DNA of 64,000 nucleotides from Molanna angustata (Eukaryota; Arthropoda; Insecta; Trichoptera; Molannidae), in contig OY754981.1 of NCBI GenBank assembly GCA_963576475.1, positions 33,084,132 to 33,148,131 of the forward strand. Direction: 5' to 3'. The notes under the pieces were generated by a model, which was not told where the DNA came from, ran no database searches, and was given only the letters and a program-made list of their open reading frames with translations. Of this stretch, positions 54,191-64,000 are shown one piece after another; position 1 is the first letter of the stretch, and each line of letters opens with the position of its first letter. Position numbers and translations under genes: made by a program.

Positions 54191-54600
54191 GTCTCGCCTA
54201 CGGGCCTTGGCAAGACCAAGTTGACTTCGTCGATATCGAAAATTCTATTCGCCATTATCTGACCCAGGAGGCAGTGTGGGAATACGAAAGACTAAATATA
54301 GTCACCCATCCATCTGACCAAGTGGCAGTGTGGGGGCGTATTTAGGGCTTACGAGCCTAATCGACAAGGATATTAATTTAATTAAGAATGAATTAGAATT
54401 AAATTCAGAAATATATCCAGCGCCGAACGATAATAAGTGGACATCACGCACCGAAGAACACGGAACGAGCCAACGCGATCTTCCAGGATTGTATAGAACG
54501 AGCGCCCAGCGTTATCGCGAACCGCGAAACGTTGCGGGCGCCTAGACAATAACAGTCGCACCGCGAACTTAACTTTGACCTGCAAACAAGGTACAGTGAA
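54191..54600 (+). other. Leader-like sequence after the LTR-like block
   Basis: TCTGACCCAGGAGGCAGTGTG and TCTGACCAAGTGGCAGTGTG (about 54259 and 54311) are a direct repeat 52 bp apart. The second copy, with TGGCAGTGTGGGGG, has the look of a primer-binding region but I cannot match it to a tRNA with certainty. The frame 54330-54545 (MGAYLG..., rich in E, N, R) has no recognised domain. Confidence 0.35.
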
Positions 54601-55208
54601 TTTTTATTTTTAAAAGTGAAAAACAAAAATTGTACTTCAAGTGAAAAATATACATAACTTCAAGTGAAAATCAACGAACATTTTATTTTTGAACTATATA
54701 ATTTTAAATGTAACCATGTATAATTCCTTTAGTAGCGTCATGGCCATGTCTACGCATATTTGTATAATTTATTGTTTTTTTTATGTATTCTGCGATTGGG
54801 ATCGCATCTGCAAATTTATTGTATTTTGTAGTATGTTTTTTGTATGCCTATTTTATCTCAATTTGAATTTTGATTTAAAAAAACTATAATTAAACAGGAA
54901 CCAGAAATAACTCAAAAAGATTCTTTTATTACTGGAGTGAGCCCTTGTCTTTACGATACGGCACGGTGAGAAGGTGGAAGCGTCAGGATCTTGTACTCTT
55001 CGCTTGCGAGAGAGTCAAATCTGGAAGGCGACTTCTACCTAGAATTCTACCCCCCGGTATCAAGACGAGTTCAGAGAATTCAAGGACAGCACACAGTAGG
55101 TAGGTACATATATACGAAATAAAAAAAATAAATAATCAAGAATGCAAAAAATGACATACATCTTACGTGCTATACCTTTTATTTAAATAATATACTAAGA
55201 ATAAACAC
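54601..55208. other. Mixed sequence, no gene
   Basis: TTCAAGTGAAAA occurs three times at 54615-54670. 54940-55080 is GC-richer (GATACGGCACGGTGAGAAGG) and may be another piece of the LTR element. Confidence 0.4.
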
Positions 55209-55380
55209 TTCCTTGCACCCTGCGCAAGTGGCGGGTTTATTACCATAGTGCAATTTCTTCATCCGGGTGAAGCATTATTACATGAAAAATGAATTTAAAT
55301 AAATTTCTCCTCTGCTGGGGATCGAACCCAGGACATTAACACAGAAACCAAACGGCTTATCAATTGTGCCACGGCGATCA
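55209..55380 (-). repeat. SINE-D, best preserved copy
   Basis: Minus strand: head GATCGCCGTGGCACAATTGA with an A-box, CCTGGGTTCGATCCCCAGC as a perfect B-box, then GAGGAGAAATTTATTTAAA and a tail with CCCGCCACTTGCGCAGGG. Other copies at 5963, 16008, 17469 and 41880 are shorter. Confidence 0.85.
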
Positions 55381-56299
55381 GTCATTATATCCATAATGTT
55401 ATATGATTGTGGGTGTGCGAATGAGATATATACAATGCGTGTATGTTAGTGTGAAAGTATGTGTGAGAGAAAAATTAAATGTGAATTTATATGCTTGAAT
55501 TGTAAACTTATATTGCCAGATTCGTTAAAGGAAATGAAGAAAATTATCTGATTAAACGGAAGGCGGTTAAAAAATATTTAAAAATAGTTATTTGTTTTAC
55601 TTATGTCACAATATTAGATAACTTTTTTGAATGTTATTTGTGAGTCAAAAAAGATATCTAGATCTATATTTTTTTCGTAACTGTCAATAAAGTTATCATT
55701 CTGTTAATCGAAGTGTTTTTGTAACCATTTGTTTAGATATTTTGCAGAAGAAGTCTTGGTAGAAATAGTTGTATAAGTTATATTTTATTATATAGTGTCA
55801 TCCTGGAGCATTTTTTCAGTGCCAGCTTATTCCAATATTTCCATGTTGTATAATAAATTGTACTAATATTGCACAATTGCACTATTGTTCTGTACCTATT
55901 GTTTATGTAAAAAAGTAAAAATAAATAAATGAATAAAATGTACCTTTTTGCCTAGTGATGCTTGTGTGCAATTAAACTATAAAAAAATATGTGCCCTTCT
56001 CTTTTCAATGTTCCACATAACCAGATTTAATATATCGCCGTATATTGCTGACATCTCTCGCTGAGTCCAGAAACTTAAAAATAAAAATGAAAAAGTATAT
56101 TGTGGATGGGTGGCTTGGAATCAGTTATTCGGTCTGTAAACCTTCGTCAAGTGATGCAAATTTTATCCATCCACACAATACATTATATACATACGTACAT
56201 ATTCTAACTGATGTTTCCAATATTTTATCAAGAAATTTATTCGAGAGGAAGATGTATATAATATGTATATATGGATATGTCACCATATTTTGTATATAA
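55381..56299. other. AT-rich sequence, nothing recognised
   Basis: Possible poly-A-signal stretches (AATAAATAAATGAATAAAA at about 55922) but no gene. Confidence 0.5.
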
Positions 56300-56622
56300 C
56301 TAGTTGCATTTAACACATGATATCCACCGACAATTGGATCTAATGTGTTACATGCGTGTATGTATAATTGAAGAATACGTACCAAAAGTTATAAAGGGGG
56401 GACGGACACACACACACAAACACACAGGCACACGAAATGTTCCACTCCACATGTGTATATAAAACATATATACTGCGAAGCCTCAAGTTTGTGTTTTTTG
56501 ACTTCAAAGTTGAAAAAAACCGAAAAAATATAGACCTGGCATACAAATATCTCGTATCTTTGCTTCATTATTTGTCGATTTGTTAAGAGAAATAAATTCT
56601 CATGAACAAATAGACAGTTGGA
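56300..56622 (-). mobile_element. Helitron-like element H4, short form
   Basis: Both ends are recognisable in only 323 bp: 5' TCCAACTGTCTATTTGTTCA and 3' CTAG followed by T on the minus strand. The 3' end is an enlarged palindrome (GCATTTAACACATG and, inverted, the GTGTTACATGC stretch around ATCC-ACCGACAATT-GGAT). The body keeps the CA-rich tract and GCAGCGAAGC-like words. The base before the 5' TC is G here rather than A. Confidence 0.7.
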
Positions 56623-56939
56623 CTATTTATCTACAAAATAACGCGTGTATTAAATATTTTTATAAATCAATTATTCATTCATACCATCATATAAGACATA
56701 TCGCGCAATGTAGGGTAACCAGCATCAGGTTACCTTATATAAGTAAGCATAACACATGCATGTATACCCACATACATATATCACCGTTGCATTAATTCAG
56801 TATGGGTGGACGATGTTAGATGTTATTTTACCTGTTGTATTTTCTATTACTCGGCTCTTACGAGACCTCCGAAAACAATGACAATATTAAAAAGTGGAAG
56901 CACCATTCTAAGTACTTTCTACTTCTTTTTCTTGTGTCA
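56623..56939. other. AT-rich sequence, nothing recognised
   Basis: No supported feature. Confidence 0.5.
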
Positions 56940-57205
56940 TGTCAGGTCCCCCCGACGTTGACGAACACCGTAGAGAAAGCCTCCCTTTCCTGGGCAGTGC
57001 GAAACAGTTCCTCCACAGTTCTCATACCGGTCCATTGCCGGATGTTTTGAAGCCAGGAAAACTGCTTTCATTCGGACCCCTCTACGTTCCTTGATCTTCC
57101 CCTCGTGACAAGCTGAAGGATTTTATATTTTAAACATCTCAGAATATGGCCGAAGTACGACACTGTACGAAGCTTAACATTGGTTAGTAATTCTCTGTTG
57201 GTATA

Positions 57206-57974
57206 CTAGTTGCATGTTACACATGAGATCCAACTGTCGATAGCGATAGTATGTATAGTTGAAGAATAAGTACCAAACTATAATCCCATAAATACAAATT
57301 ATTTAATATTTTAAGATATTTGATTTTTTATACAACACATGTACCTACATATGTATGTACATATGTCAAGATAGGATAGAATGGAGGTCAGTCCTTTGAT
57401 CCTACCCAGAATATGAAAACAGAATGATGGTATGTATGTATGTTTGGAGATTAGTATCAAACAATTAAGTCTTCTTAGATATTGTGTGTAGGCGATTGCC
57501 ATACAAATTGTATGAAGCAATGTCGTCACTAAATTCAATTTTTATAAAATTTATTAAAAAAAATTGAGATATGCTAATACAATGTTAATATTTTTTATAT
57601 AAAATTAAATTGTCTAGTTGAAGTGTTTCGGTTTTTTTTTGATATTTTTAAAAAATCTGGAAATATAGGCAGTTAAACTCATAAATTTATCAAAAAAAAA
57701 TATTTTTCTTAATAAAAAATGTTTGAGAAACCCTGGATTTTTTTCAAAAAAACTAATTTGAGATTTTGTATTTGTATATGTTTATAACAAATTTCAGCGT
57801 TCTCGCTTTTATTGTTTCTGAGATATATGGAAAAGTAAACCAAAATTTCAAAAGTTGATAACCCCTGACTGAAACAAAAATTCACACTTCTGAGTATAAA
57901 AGTTTTGTAGGCCTATAACTGTTTATATATTTTGAAAATTTGGGCTCTGTAAATTGAACGGATCAAAAGTTATA

Positions 57975-58052
<78 letters not shown>

Positions 58053-58256
58053 TCAAAACTCACATAAAATGTTCTACTCCGAATTCTGAGTAAATCCATG
58101 TATGGGAACATATATGCTGCGAGGCCTCTAGTTGGTGTTATTAGCATGCAAAAAGTCCACTACACCATACAAAATTTTCCTTCGTACACGCATCTTGGCT
58201 TAATAATGTCGATTCATTAAGAGAATTGAATTCTCATGAACGAATCGACAGTTGGA
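57206..58256 (-). mobile_element. Helitron-like element H3, both ends present
   Basis: Minus strand: 5' TCCAACTGTCGATTCGTTCA follows TAA, and the 3' end has ATCGACAGTTGGATCTCATG, the hairpin, and CAACTAG followed by TATA. The insertion lies between A and T of the LINE, with no target duplication, as known for Helitrons. The interior has a 70-bp (AC)n tract near the 5' third. No helicase frame is present. Confidence 0.85.
57976..58047. repeat. (AC)n microsatellite inside H3
   Basis: About 36 AC units. The same place in H1, H2 and H4 holds only short CA-rich sequence, so the tract expanded in this copy. Confidence 0.97.
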
Positions 58257-58639
58257 TTACCTCTCGTAGTATCACAGTGTTACTTACCATGGTATTCTCA
58301 GTATTCTGCCTGCGGTGGATCCACATGGTTCAAATGCTTCAAGGCGGTTTATAATATTAACTTTGAGAGTCCACGCCTCCATCCCATAAAACAGCACTAC
58401 CCACACATAACATGTGATAGCTTTAAGTTTATAATGTCGTCGAGAAAGAGATTTTACATTTTCCAATATGCCGATCGGGCGGCTTCTATTATACATTTTA
58501 TTTCCTAAAATAATATATTTTATTTTACTTTAAAACTAAGGCACCGACTTAGAATAGTGCTTCCATTATTTTTAATAATTGTTTTCGAGTGTCCCGTAAG
58601 GGGCGGGTAATCGAAAATACATCAAGCAACAATAACATC

Positions 58640-58830
58640 TCACATAGTTCAGCAATGAGGTTCACCATCACACATTCTGAATGTAGTGCCTTTTTTGGTG
58701 AAACGAGACTGGTGTGTGGGTATACATAGATGTGTTGTTCTCCCTTTTATAACGCAATGCACACCCGCACACCTTTCGCTGGTTAACTCACATTGTTGGA
58801 TATGCCGTGATGGTATGAATGAAGGACTTT
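58640..58830. repeat. Dispersed repeat, copy 2
   Basis: Matches 11366-11530 in block order (GTTCACCATCACACATTCTG, TTTCGCTGGTTAAC, GCCGTGATGGTATG). The (GT)n is short here. Confidence 0.6.
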
Positions 58831-59106
58831 AAAACTAAAATAAAAAACGTTACTTGATTTATTTATTGAAAACAAACATACAGCCAATTTAGTACATAGG
58901 ACAAGCAGTCAGTAATACAACAAATAAGCCAAAAATGTTTGCTGAATATTACTGGTTAAAAAACATGAATTGAGAAAGAAACAGTAACATTATATTTTTT
59001 TGTTATAGGAAAAGGAAATTGAAAGGAAATATGGCGTTATGGGAAACGTGCGTAAGATCACTTAGAGCGATGCGGGAACGTGGCCAAAATGGATACTTTA
59101 AATCTT
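58831..59106. other. Tail of the following LINE and AT-rich text
   Basis: On the minus strand the LINE-delta frame can be followed to about 59058 with a frame change (RRFKVSILATFPHRSK). Confidence 0.45.
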
Positions 59107-59562
59107 CTATGCGATAAGTTCAATGTCATGGAAGAAAGAATCATAATTTCTGCATGGTCTGTATATGAAAGAGTGCTGTGCATAATTTGTGCCACAGATG
59201 GGAAGTCTGAATGTATATTTTTTTCTAGTGTGTCTCGTCGGTATGTTGAAGGGAATTTTCGCAAGAAGTACATCGGTGTCAATATTATTGTTAACTATTT
59301 TGTACAGGAATGTCATGTCAAATATAGTGCGTCTGTTTTCCAAGGACATTAAACTGTGGTGTATTCGAGAAAGAGTCAGGTCATTGTTATGTTGTAGGTT
59401 CCTGTAGTCAAGATGCTTCAGAAATTTGTTTTGAATGTTTTCTATTCTGTCTCTATTTGTTATGTATTGAGGATTCCAAACGGCTAAAGCAAACTCAACG
59501 CAACTGCGCACATATATTGCCCATATAATTTTATTGTGACGTCTGTAATTTTTGTTCCGCAT
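59107..59562 (-). mobile_element. LINE-delta fragment (CR1/Jockey-like), frame open
   Basis: The 151-codon minus frame reads YVRSCVEFALAVWNPQYIT, DRIENIQNKFLKHL, RRTIFDMTFLYKIVNN, DTDVLLAKIPFNIPTRHTR and ICGTNYAQHSFIYRPCRNYD. The order VEFA-x-VWNP, R-IE-x-Q-x-KFL-x-L, FLYKI-x-NN and R-x(n)-NY is the post-catalytic part of CR1/Jockey reverse-transcriptase proteins. The catalytic YADD part is absent by 5' truncation. It is better preserved than 8436-8771. Confidence 0.78.
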
Positions 59563-59583
59563 TTTATTTTTCCTCCGTATAAT

Positions 59584-59900
59584 TATTTCTTCTTCATCTT
59601 CCTCTTTTTCTTACATTAGATCAGAGATATGTTTTTTCGAGAAAGCTATTCCTGTGAAGCTGAGGTCCAGCTATCCCTCCACCTCTTCGGTGGTCTTCCG
59701 GGGAGGCGATGCCCTGGGTGAGATTTCGTTTACCGCTATGAACGGGATTCGAGATGCGTCCATCCTGTTGACATGGTCCCTCCAGAATCTTCTCCTATCT
59801 CTACTCCATCGTATGATGTCCTCGGTCTCACAGGTCCGCCTAATGTCGTCATTGCGAATTCTGTCCCTAAGCGTCTTCCCTGTGATAGCCCTATACTTAT
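59584..59900 (-). mobile_element. LINE-beta fragment with (GAA)-rich tail
   Basis: Minus strand: RAITGKTLRDRIRNDDIRRT, WSRDRRRFWRDHVNRMDASR, SPPRKTTEEVEG then a stop. In a shifted frame RPPKRWRDSWTSASQE follows, as expected at a LINE end. The plus strand at 59584 onward is CTTCTTCATCTTCCTC, so the element ends in a GAA-rich tail. Related to 17718-17960 and perhaps 51863-52138. Confidence 0.7.
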
Positions 59901-60257
59901 TTGTTGTATTTAATCATTACTTTTGAACTTTTTTCTGACATTGAATATTGACTTGTACCTCAATTACTTAGTTTGAAAATTTATTTTTAAAACTTAGCCT
60001 ACCTTGATATGTTCATATATTTTATTGATATAGGTATATATAACTTACTCATGCAATCAGGGTAAGTGTAAATCGTGAAAAATATGTCTTGGTAAATCAT
60101 GTTTATTTTATTAATTAAATCTAATCATAAATAAAGTTTATCAATAACAAGCTTAGTAATGATATTGATGCAAGGACAATGAAAATTCTTACGACATTTA
60201 ATTTATAAAAAATGTAACAAGGTATTTAAAAATATCATATCATTAAGTAATATATAA
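59901..60257. other. AT-rich sequence, nothing recognised
   Basis: No supported feature. Confidence 0.5.
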
Positions 60258-60356
60258 ATTAATACAATAAAATAACTTTGTATTAACCACTTTTTATTAA
60301 TTTTCTTTATTTTCAATAAAAAGTGGTTAATACAAAGTTATTTTATTGTTATTAAT
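60258..60356. mobile_element. Fold-back repeat, about 41-bp arms
   Basis: ATTAATACAATAAAATAAC to CCACTTTTTATT recurs inverted with a single extra base. The loop is TTTCTTTATTTTC-like. Probably a small MITE. Confidence 0.75.
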
Positions 60357-60711
60357 TAACGATGGAGCCTCAAAAGAATAATTTCGCATTTGATAAAATA
60401 ATATATAAATATTTTCTTGGTATTGGATGAAAAGAATTGTGTCTTTAATATTCATTAAGCAAATTTTAGATCAAAAAAATATATAAATAGGTACCTTGGT
60501 AGGTGAGTACCCTTCATTCTGTATGATTATTTTAAAAGAAATATTTTTCATTCTCTATAATGACCGAATCGTTCATTTTAGTGATGGGAAAAAACTTTAG
60601 TAGGCTTTGTTTTATATCAAATATCAATATAACAAAAATTTACTACCAAAATTAAAAAAATATATATGAATTTAATTAACAATATAAAAAAATTCAATAT
60701 AAAAAATTGGT
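60357..60711. other. AT-rich sequence, nothing recognised
   Basis: No supported feature. Confidence 0.5.
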
Positions 60712-60885
60712 GGTAGGTGGCAGAGCGGTTAACGCGCTAAGTTAGTAATCCAGTGGTCGCGAGTTTGAATCCTATCACGAGCGATTTCGTTCACCTATAG
60801 AACAAGCATGTACGCTTAGTTCAGAGAATGTATTAGGATGCATATGTACTTGTAACAAGGAAATATTTATTTTTTTAAAAATATA
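60712..60885 (+). repeat. SINE-B copy, nearly full length
   Basis: GGTGGCAGAGCGGTTAACGC, TCGCGAGTTTGAATCCTATC, CGTTCACCTATAGAACAAGC, ATGTACTTGTAACAAGG and a T-rich/A-rich end. The only long plus-strand member. Confidence 0.85.
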
Positions 60886-60949
60886 TGTATTTTACAATTA
60901 AACTATGTATTTGTTTAAGCATTTGATAGAAGTATACAACACAAGTGTG

Positions 60950-61309
60950 CAAGGCCGTAGCCAGGGGGGGGATCAAGGGGGTTTGATCCTCCCCCGAAAT
61001 GAAAAAAAGAATATATTTCTTTAGTAAGTAACTAACAATGAGACTGCAGTTACCCATTTCAAAATTTTGCATAAAAAAATATTGAAATATATTTAATAAT
61101 TCAGCATTTTTATGATATTTTTTTTAGTGTGACACTGAGTCAGGTATACTGGTACATGCTCGCACATATATAAGATTTTTAGATGTTCTTATTTTTCCAG
61201 GACGCGTGAGACAAACACACACTTTATTACTTAAAATGACTACGGGGAGACATGTTTCTACTGTTCCACGCTAAATCCCCCCCGAAATTATTTTCTGGCT
61301 ACGGCCTTG
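60950..61309. mobile_element. hAT-type MITE, 360 bp, with 8-bp duplication
   Basis: The tips CAAGGCCGTAGCCAG and CTGGCTACGGCCTTG are exact 15-bp inverses. CAAGTGTG is duplicated at 60942-60949 and 61310-61317. An 8-bp duplication and CA-G tips are the known signature of hAT elements. G-runs follow inside both ends. There is no transposase, so it is non-autonomous. Confidence 0.9.
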
Positions 61310-61317
61310 CAAGTGTG

Positions 61318-61587
61318 GGTAGGATAGTTACATAAAAGAGGTCGATCTCAGTGAACGTATCTCAATCTTTTTGATGACGTTTATAGCATAAGGCATAAAA
61401 GGATCTTACTTGCCAGACTTCCGTCATTCTACTATAGATGCAATGCAGACAGTAAGAAAATTAGTTGAAAAATTCCGAGATGTCTAAAAAGACCTGACAG
61501 GGGACAGACCTTGATTGTTATTGTTAAGTTATTGTGAAATACAAATTAACATATTGCGGTTCAAGGAAGTGATGTCATTAATGAAAC
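61318..61587. other. AT-rich spacer
   Basis: Nothing recognised. Confidence 0.5.
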
Positions 61588-61760
61588 ATTCGGCCTTCGT
61601 GCCTCAGTTGGTTAGGTATATAGCTGCTATTCCAAAGGTCCCGGGTTCGATTTCCGGTGAACACACTGTTTTTATTTATCTTTTCAGTCTAGATCTGTGA
61701 CACTATTAATATCGTAAGTGTTCAGAATGTGACAACTTGTTATTGGGTGCGTTAAAAAAT
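61588..61760 (+). repeat. SINE-A copy with intact promoter boxes
   Basis: GGCCTTCGTGCCTCAGTTGG (A-box region), CCCGGGTTCGATTTCCGG (B-box), TCAGTCTAGATCTGTGACAC and CAACTTGTTATTGGGTGCG. The far 3' end is truncated after GTTAAAAAATAAA. Confidence 0.82.
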
Positions 61761-62761
61761 AAATAAAAAATTAAACTACTCTCACTCATATTCGGTTAAA
61801 TTTGAATGATTAAAGTAGCTCTATATGTAGGTAAATAAAATATAAAATGTTAATAAAAAGTACTTTATAGTATAAAATTTCATATTAAAAAATGGAATCT
61901 CAAAATAAATTTCAATCGTTATTTACTTTGTAGATATTCGACTCGTATGACTTATGAGTTCGCTAACATCTGCTTTATAACAATAAATCCAATTTTCACT
62001 GATTTGTAGATACATAATTTAATAAATAAATACACAATACAAGATTGTTCTCTCCTTGCCCCTGAACATCCCTAGTCTTTTCCTTATTTTTTTCCTTTCA
62101 GGAATAACTATGGATGGCTTTCCACTGAATAAGAAATGGATTAATAATATACATTTTCCATTCATCCAATTTTTCCTTTTATAATAATATAATGAATCAC
62201 TTTGTAGTTGGTGGGTACCTACATTCCCTATTTTTCGACGTCCATAAATCTCCATTCTCCTGCCGCCAGAAAGACAATCTTTGTAAAAATATCTCAGATC
62301 CTGTCCACCATAAGACTACTAAATAAATCTGATAATAATATTATTGAGAAAAACAAATTGGTTTTTTTCCCAGCAATGATATAATTATAATGGATAGTTG
62401 CAATATTTTAAATAATAACAATGTTATATAGGTAGAGGGCTGATTCAGTTTTACATATGTTGTTCTACGAAACATATCTGTCTTCAGTACTTTAGAGAAA
62501 ATGCTCTTGCTTTTATCAATGTGGACAAGACAACTTCATCGGATCAATGAGTGACCTCCAACTATGACTAGGTATTTGAATATTCAAAATGCTAAGTGAT
62601 GCTATGCAGACGATCATTTTACTAACATTTTAATTTACTAACTACTGTTTCCAGTCCATCTATTATCATTTTACTGTAGCTCATTTAATATGGACAGATT
62701 AGTTCTCCAAGCGGTCCATGGTTTTTGCAACATCTCTATATAAAATATCGGATTCATATTT
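61761..62761. other. AT-rich sequence, nothing recognised
   Basis: No gene or element ends could be supported. Confidence 0.5.
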
Positions 62762-62839
62762 GTCAGTAAACTATAATTGGCAAGAAACTTTGTCGATCTG
62801 TAAGAGAAATAAGTTATCTTCAACAAATCGACAGTTGGA
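62762..62839 (-). mobile_element. Helitron-like 5' end only
   Basis: Minus strand: TCCAACTGTCGATTTGTTGA directly preceded by CTAG, with the 5'-tip fold to GACAAAG. The rest of the element is missing. The CTAG directly before the TC could be the 3' tip of another copy or chance. Confidence 0.55.
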
Positions 62840-64000
62840 CTAGCGGAACCTGGTAATCTTCATACATCCTGTGTATAATTAAAAATTTTCGTTCTTTATG
62901 TACATAATCTAAAATGTCTAATTTTCCGTCCCTTCAGTCAATTCCGTCTCTTCTGTCCATTCAATGCACAATTATGTAATTTAAAATCTTCAAATTGTAC
63001 ATTCAACTTAGTTTACTTTGTATCCTTCTGAAGAAGAGAATTTGGTTCCCGTAACATGTAGAGGGATATTTTTCCATTGAATAAAATGTATAATTTTAGG
63101 AGTGTACACAAATATGTTTTATTTAATTGAATTGATCAAATATGCAACCACAAAGTAATAAACAATCGTTTATCGAAGAAATATCATTATTTACAATCTA
63201 AAGTTAAGTAGAAAATAAATTATGAAACTGAGTGTCGCCGCATACTATTTTTATCTTGAATGTTCACATCCTACTATGAGAGTATTCGTAAACCATCCGA
63301 TGTATTATGAATGCAAATACACCATATTGCTTTATAAATTTTATTTGACAGTTGTCAAGAGCTGCATTGTTCATAAAAACATTAAGAATAAAAAGGTTTT
63401 CATCAGTTCACCAATTATATACCCTCATTGAGCAAAAAATTAATAAAAATATCGATTTATATAAACATATTTTTGGTATCAACAAAATCTGATAATTAAA
63501 TGAACTTTTTTCTCAATGCTGTTGATGGTTTACTTTCCGATGTTTGTTGAGATACCTACTATAAAATACTTGTATATTGGTTCATTCTTAAGTCAACTTT
63601 TTAATTTGTATCTGTTTTTCTATCAGCGCGATGGAGTTGAATTCAAAAATAAAACATTGAAACGTGTTTGTCGTCCTTCGATAAAATATTTCTAGTTTAG
63701 TGCAGCAAATACTTTATACATTAGGTAGGTGCCATTTTTAAAAATAAACAAACTTAAAGTCTGTTGCAAATTCAATTTGAATTGCAGCGACGAGACATTT
63801 ATAAGAGAGCACATTTGCATGAAAATTTCATTTGAAAAATTTCTTTATCGCAGATGTTAAAATAAAAATATGTTTATAGTATTTTTAAACCTCAAGTTAT
63901 AAACTTTAAGTAACAGTTTTATAAGTACCTACCACTTCACATCTGTAGGTAGGTACTCTCGTCTGCAGTGTAAAATGTCAGAGAGCTATGATATTACCAT
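62840..64000. other. AT-rich sequence with scattered dispersed words
   Basis: TCCGTCCCTTCAGTC and TCCGTCTCTTCTGTCC at about 62928-62960 resemble 8930-9030. CTGAAGAAGAGAATTTGG near 63032 resembles 11764. No gene is supported to the end of the window. Confidence 0.45.

Larger units (their letters stand above)
56940..58496 (-). mobile_element. LINE-zeta ORF2 remnant split by Helitron H3
   Basis: Minus strand, first part (58496-58257): YVWVVLFYGMEAWTLKV, NIINRLEAFE, RRILRIPW after a frame change, then VSNTVILRE. After H3 it resumes (57205-56940) with NRELLTNVKLRTVSYFGHIL, then SWLQNIRQWTGMRTVEELF and RTAQEREAFSTVF before a stop. The order YGMEAWTL, LEAFE, RRxLRI, YFGH, W-x-NIRQWTG and AQERE-x-F is the familiar end of an insect LINE ORF2. 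One internal stop and a frameshift make it dead. The two halves join almost seamlessly once H3 is removed. Confidence 0.8.

Noticed and set aside
54330..54545. 71-codon frame as a gag start
   Set aside because: It lies after the LTR-like block, but no zinc knuckle, capsid motif or continuing frame was found.
57923..58147. Cysteine-valine repeat protein
   Set aside because: Translation of the (AC)n tract inside H3.
59552..59926. 124-codon plus-strand frame with a serine run
   Set aside because: The serine run is the antisense of a (GAA)-rich LINE tail. The minus strand carries LINE motifs.

Overview
This window looks like eukaryotic, probably insect, intergenic or intronic DNA. It is strongly AT-rich, has no operon-like gene packing, and is dominated by transposable-element (TE) remains: tRNA-derived SINEs, 5'-truncated LINEs with microsatellite tails, a piggyBac element, Helitron-like elements, several MITE types, minisatellites and long (AC)n and (TTTA)n tracts. 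A moth or another small-genome insect is plausible, but the order cannot be fixed from sequence alone. I found no convincing host gene, rRNA gene or genuine tRNA gene. The only long intact coding region is a piggyBac-type transposase at 35440-37203 (minus strand).

Layout. 0-13 kb: LINE ends (549-731, 4083-4215, 7549-8263, 8436-8771), a TIR element with repeated subterminal motifs (3171-3826), a Helitron-like element split by a LINE end (4306-5284), and two MITEs with 3-bp target duplications (9133-9249, 10647-10802). 13-25 kb: a 65-bp minisatellite, a TA-flanked palindromic MITE, a 21-copy 51-bp array grown out of LINE coding sequence (18135-19204), a full Helitron-like element (20258-21343), a 97-bp array and several SINEs. 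25-28 kb: two back-to-back fold-back elements followed by 535-bp near-identical tandem units. 29-38 kb: a Helitron-like copy, a SINE with a perfect 18-bp target duplication (30815-31112), a LINE open reading frame remnant, and the piggyBac element inserted in an older LINE that was also hit by a second LINE. 38-50 kb: SINEs, a perfect 81-bp-arm palindrome (42940-43120), a 45-bp array and a (TTTA)n tract. 50.8-52.2 kb: a nested stack of one SINE, two LINE insertions in it and a MITE inside one of those LINEs. 53-55 kb: an LTR-like region with two copies of a GC-rich hairpin. 56-64 kb: two Helitron-like copies, one of which splits a LINE, further LINE and SINE pieces, and a hAT-type MITE with an 8-bp duplication (60950-61309).

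The elements can be ordered in time by who interrupts whom. Several insertions keep readable target duplications, which is the strongest evidence here. The Helitron-like family has a consistent structure: 5'-TC, inverted subterminal repeats, a small 3' hairpin, CTAG-3' and an inner CA-rich tract. It probably used a helicase supplied elsewhere. The SINEs would depend on LINE enzymes and the MITEs on full transposons that are not in this window. Labels such as SINE-A or LINE-alpha are local to this report.
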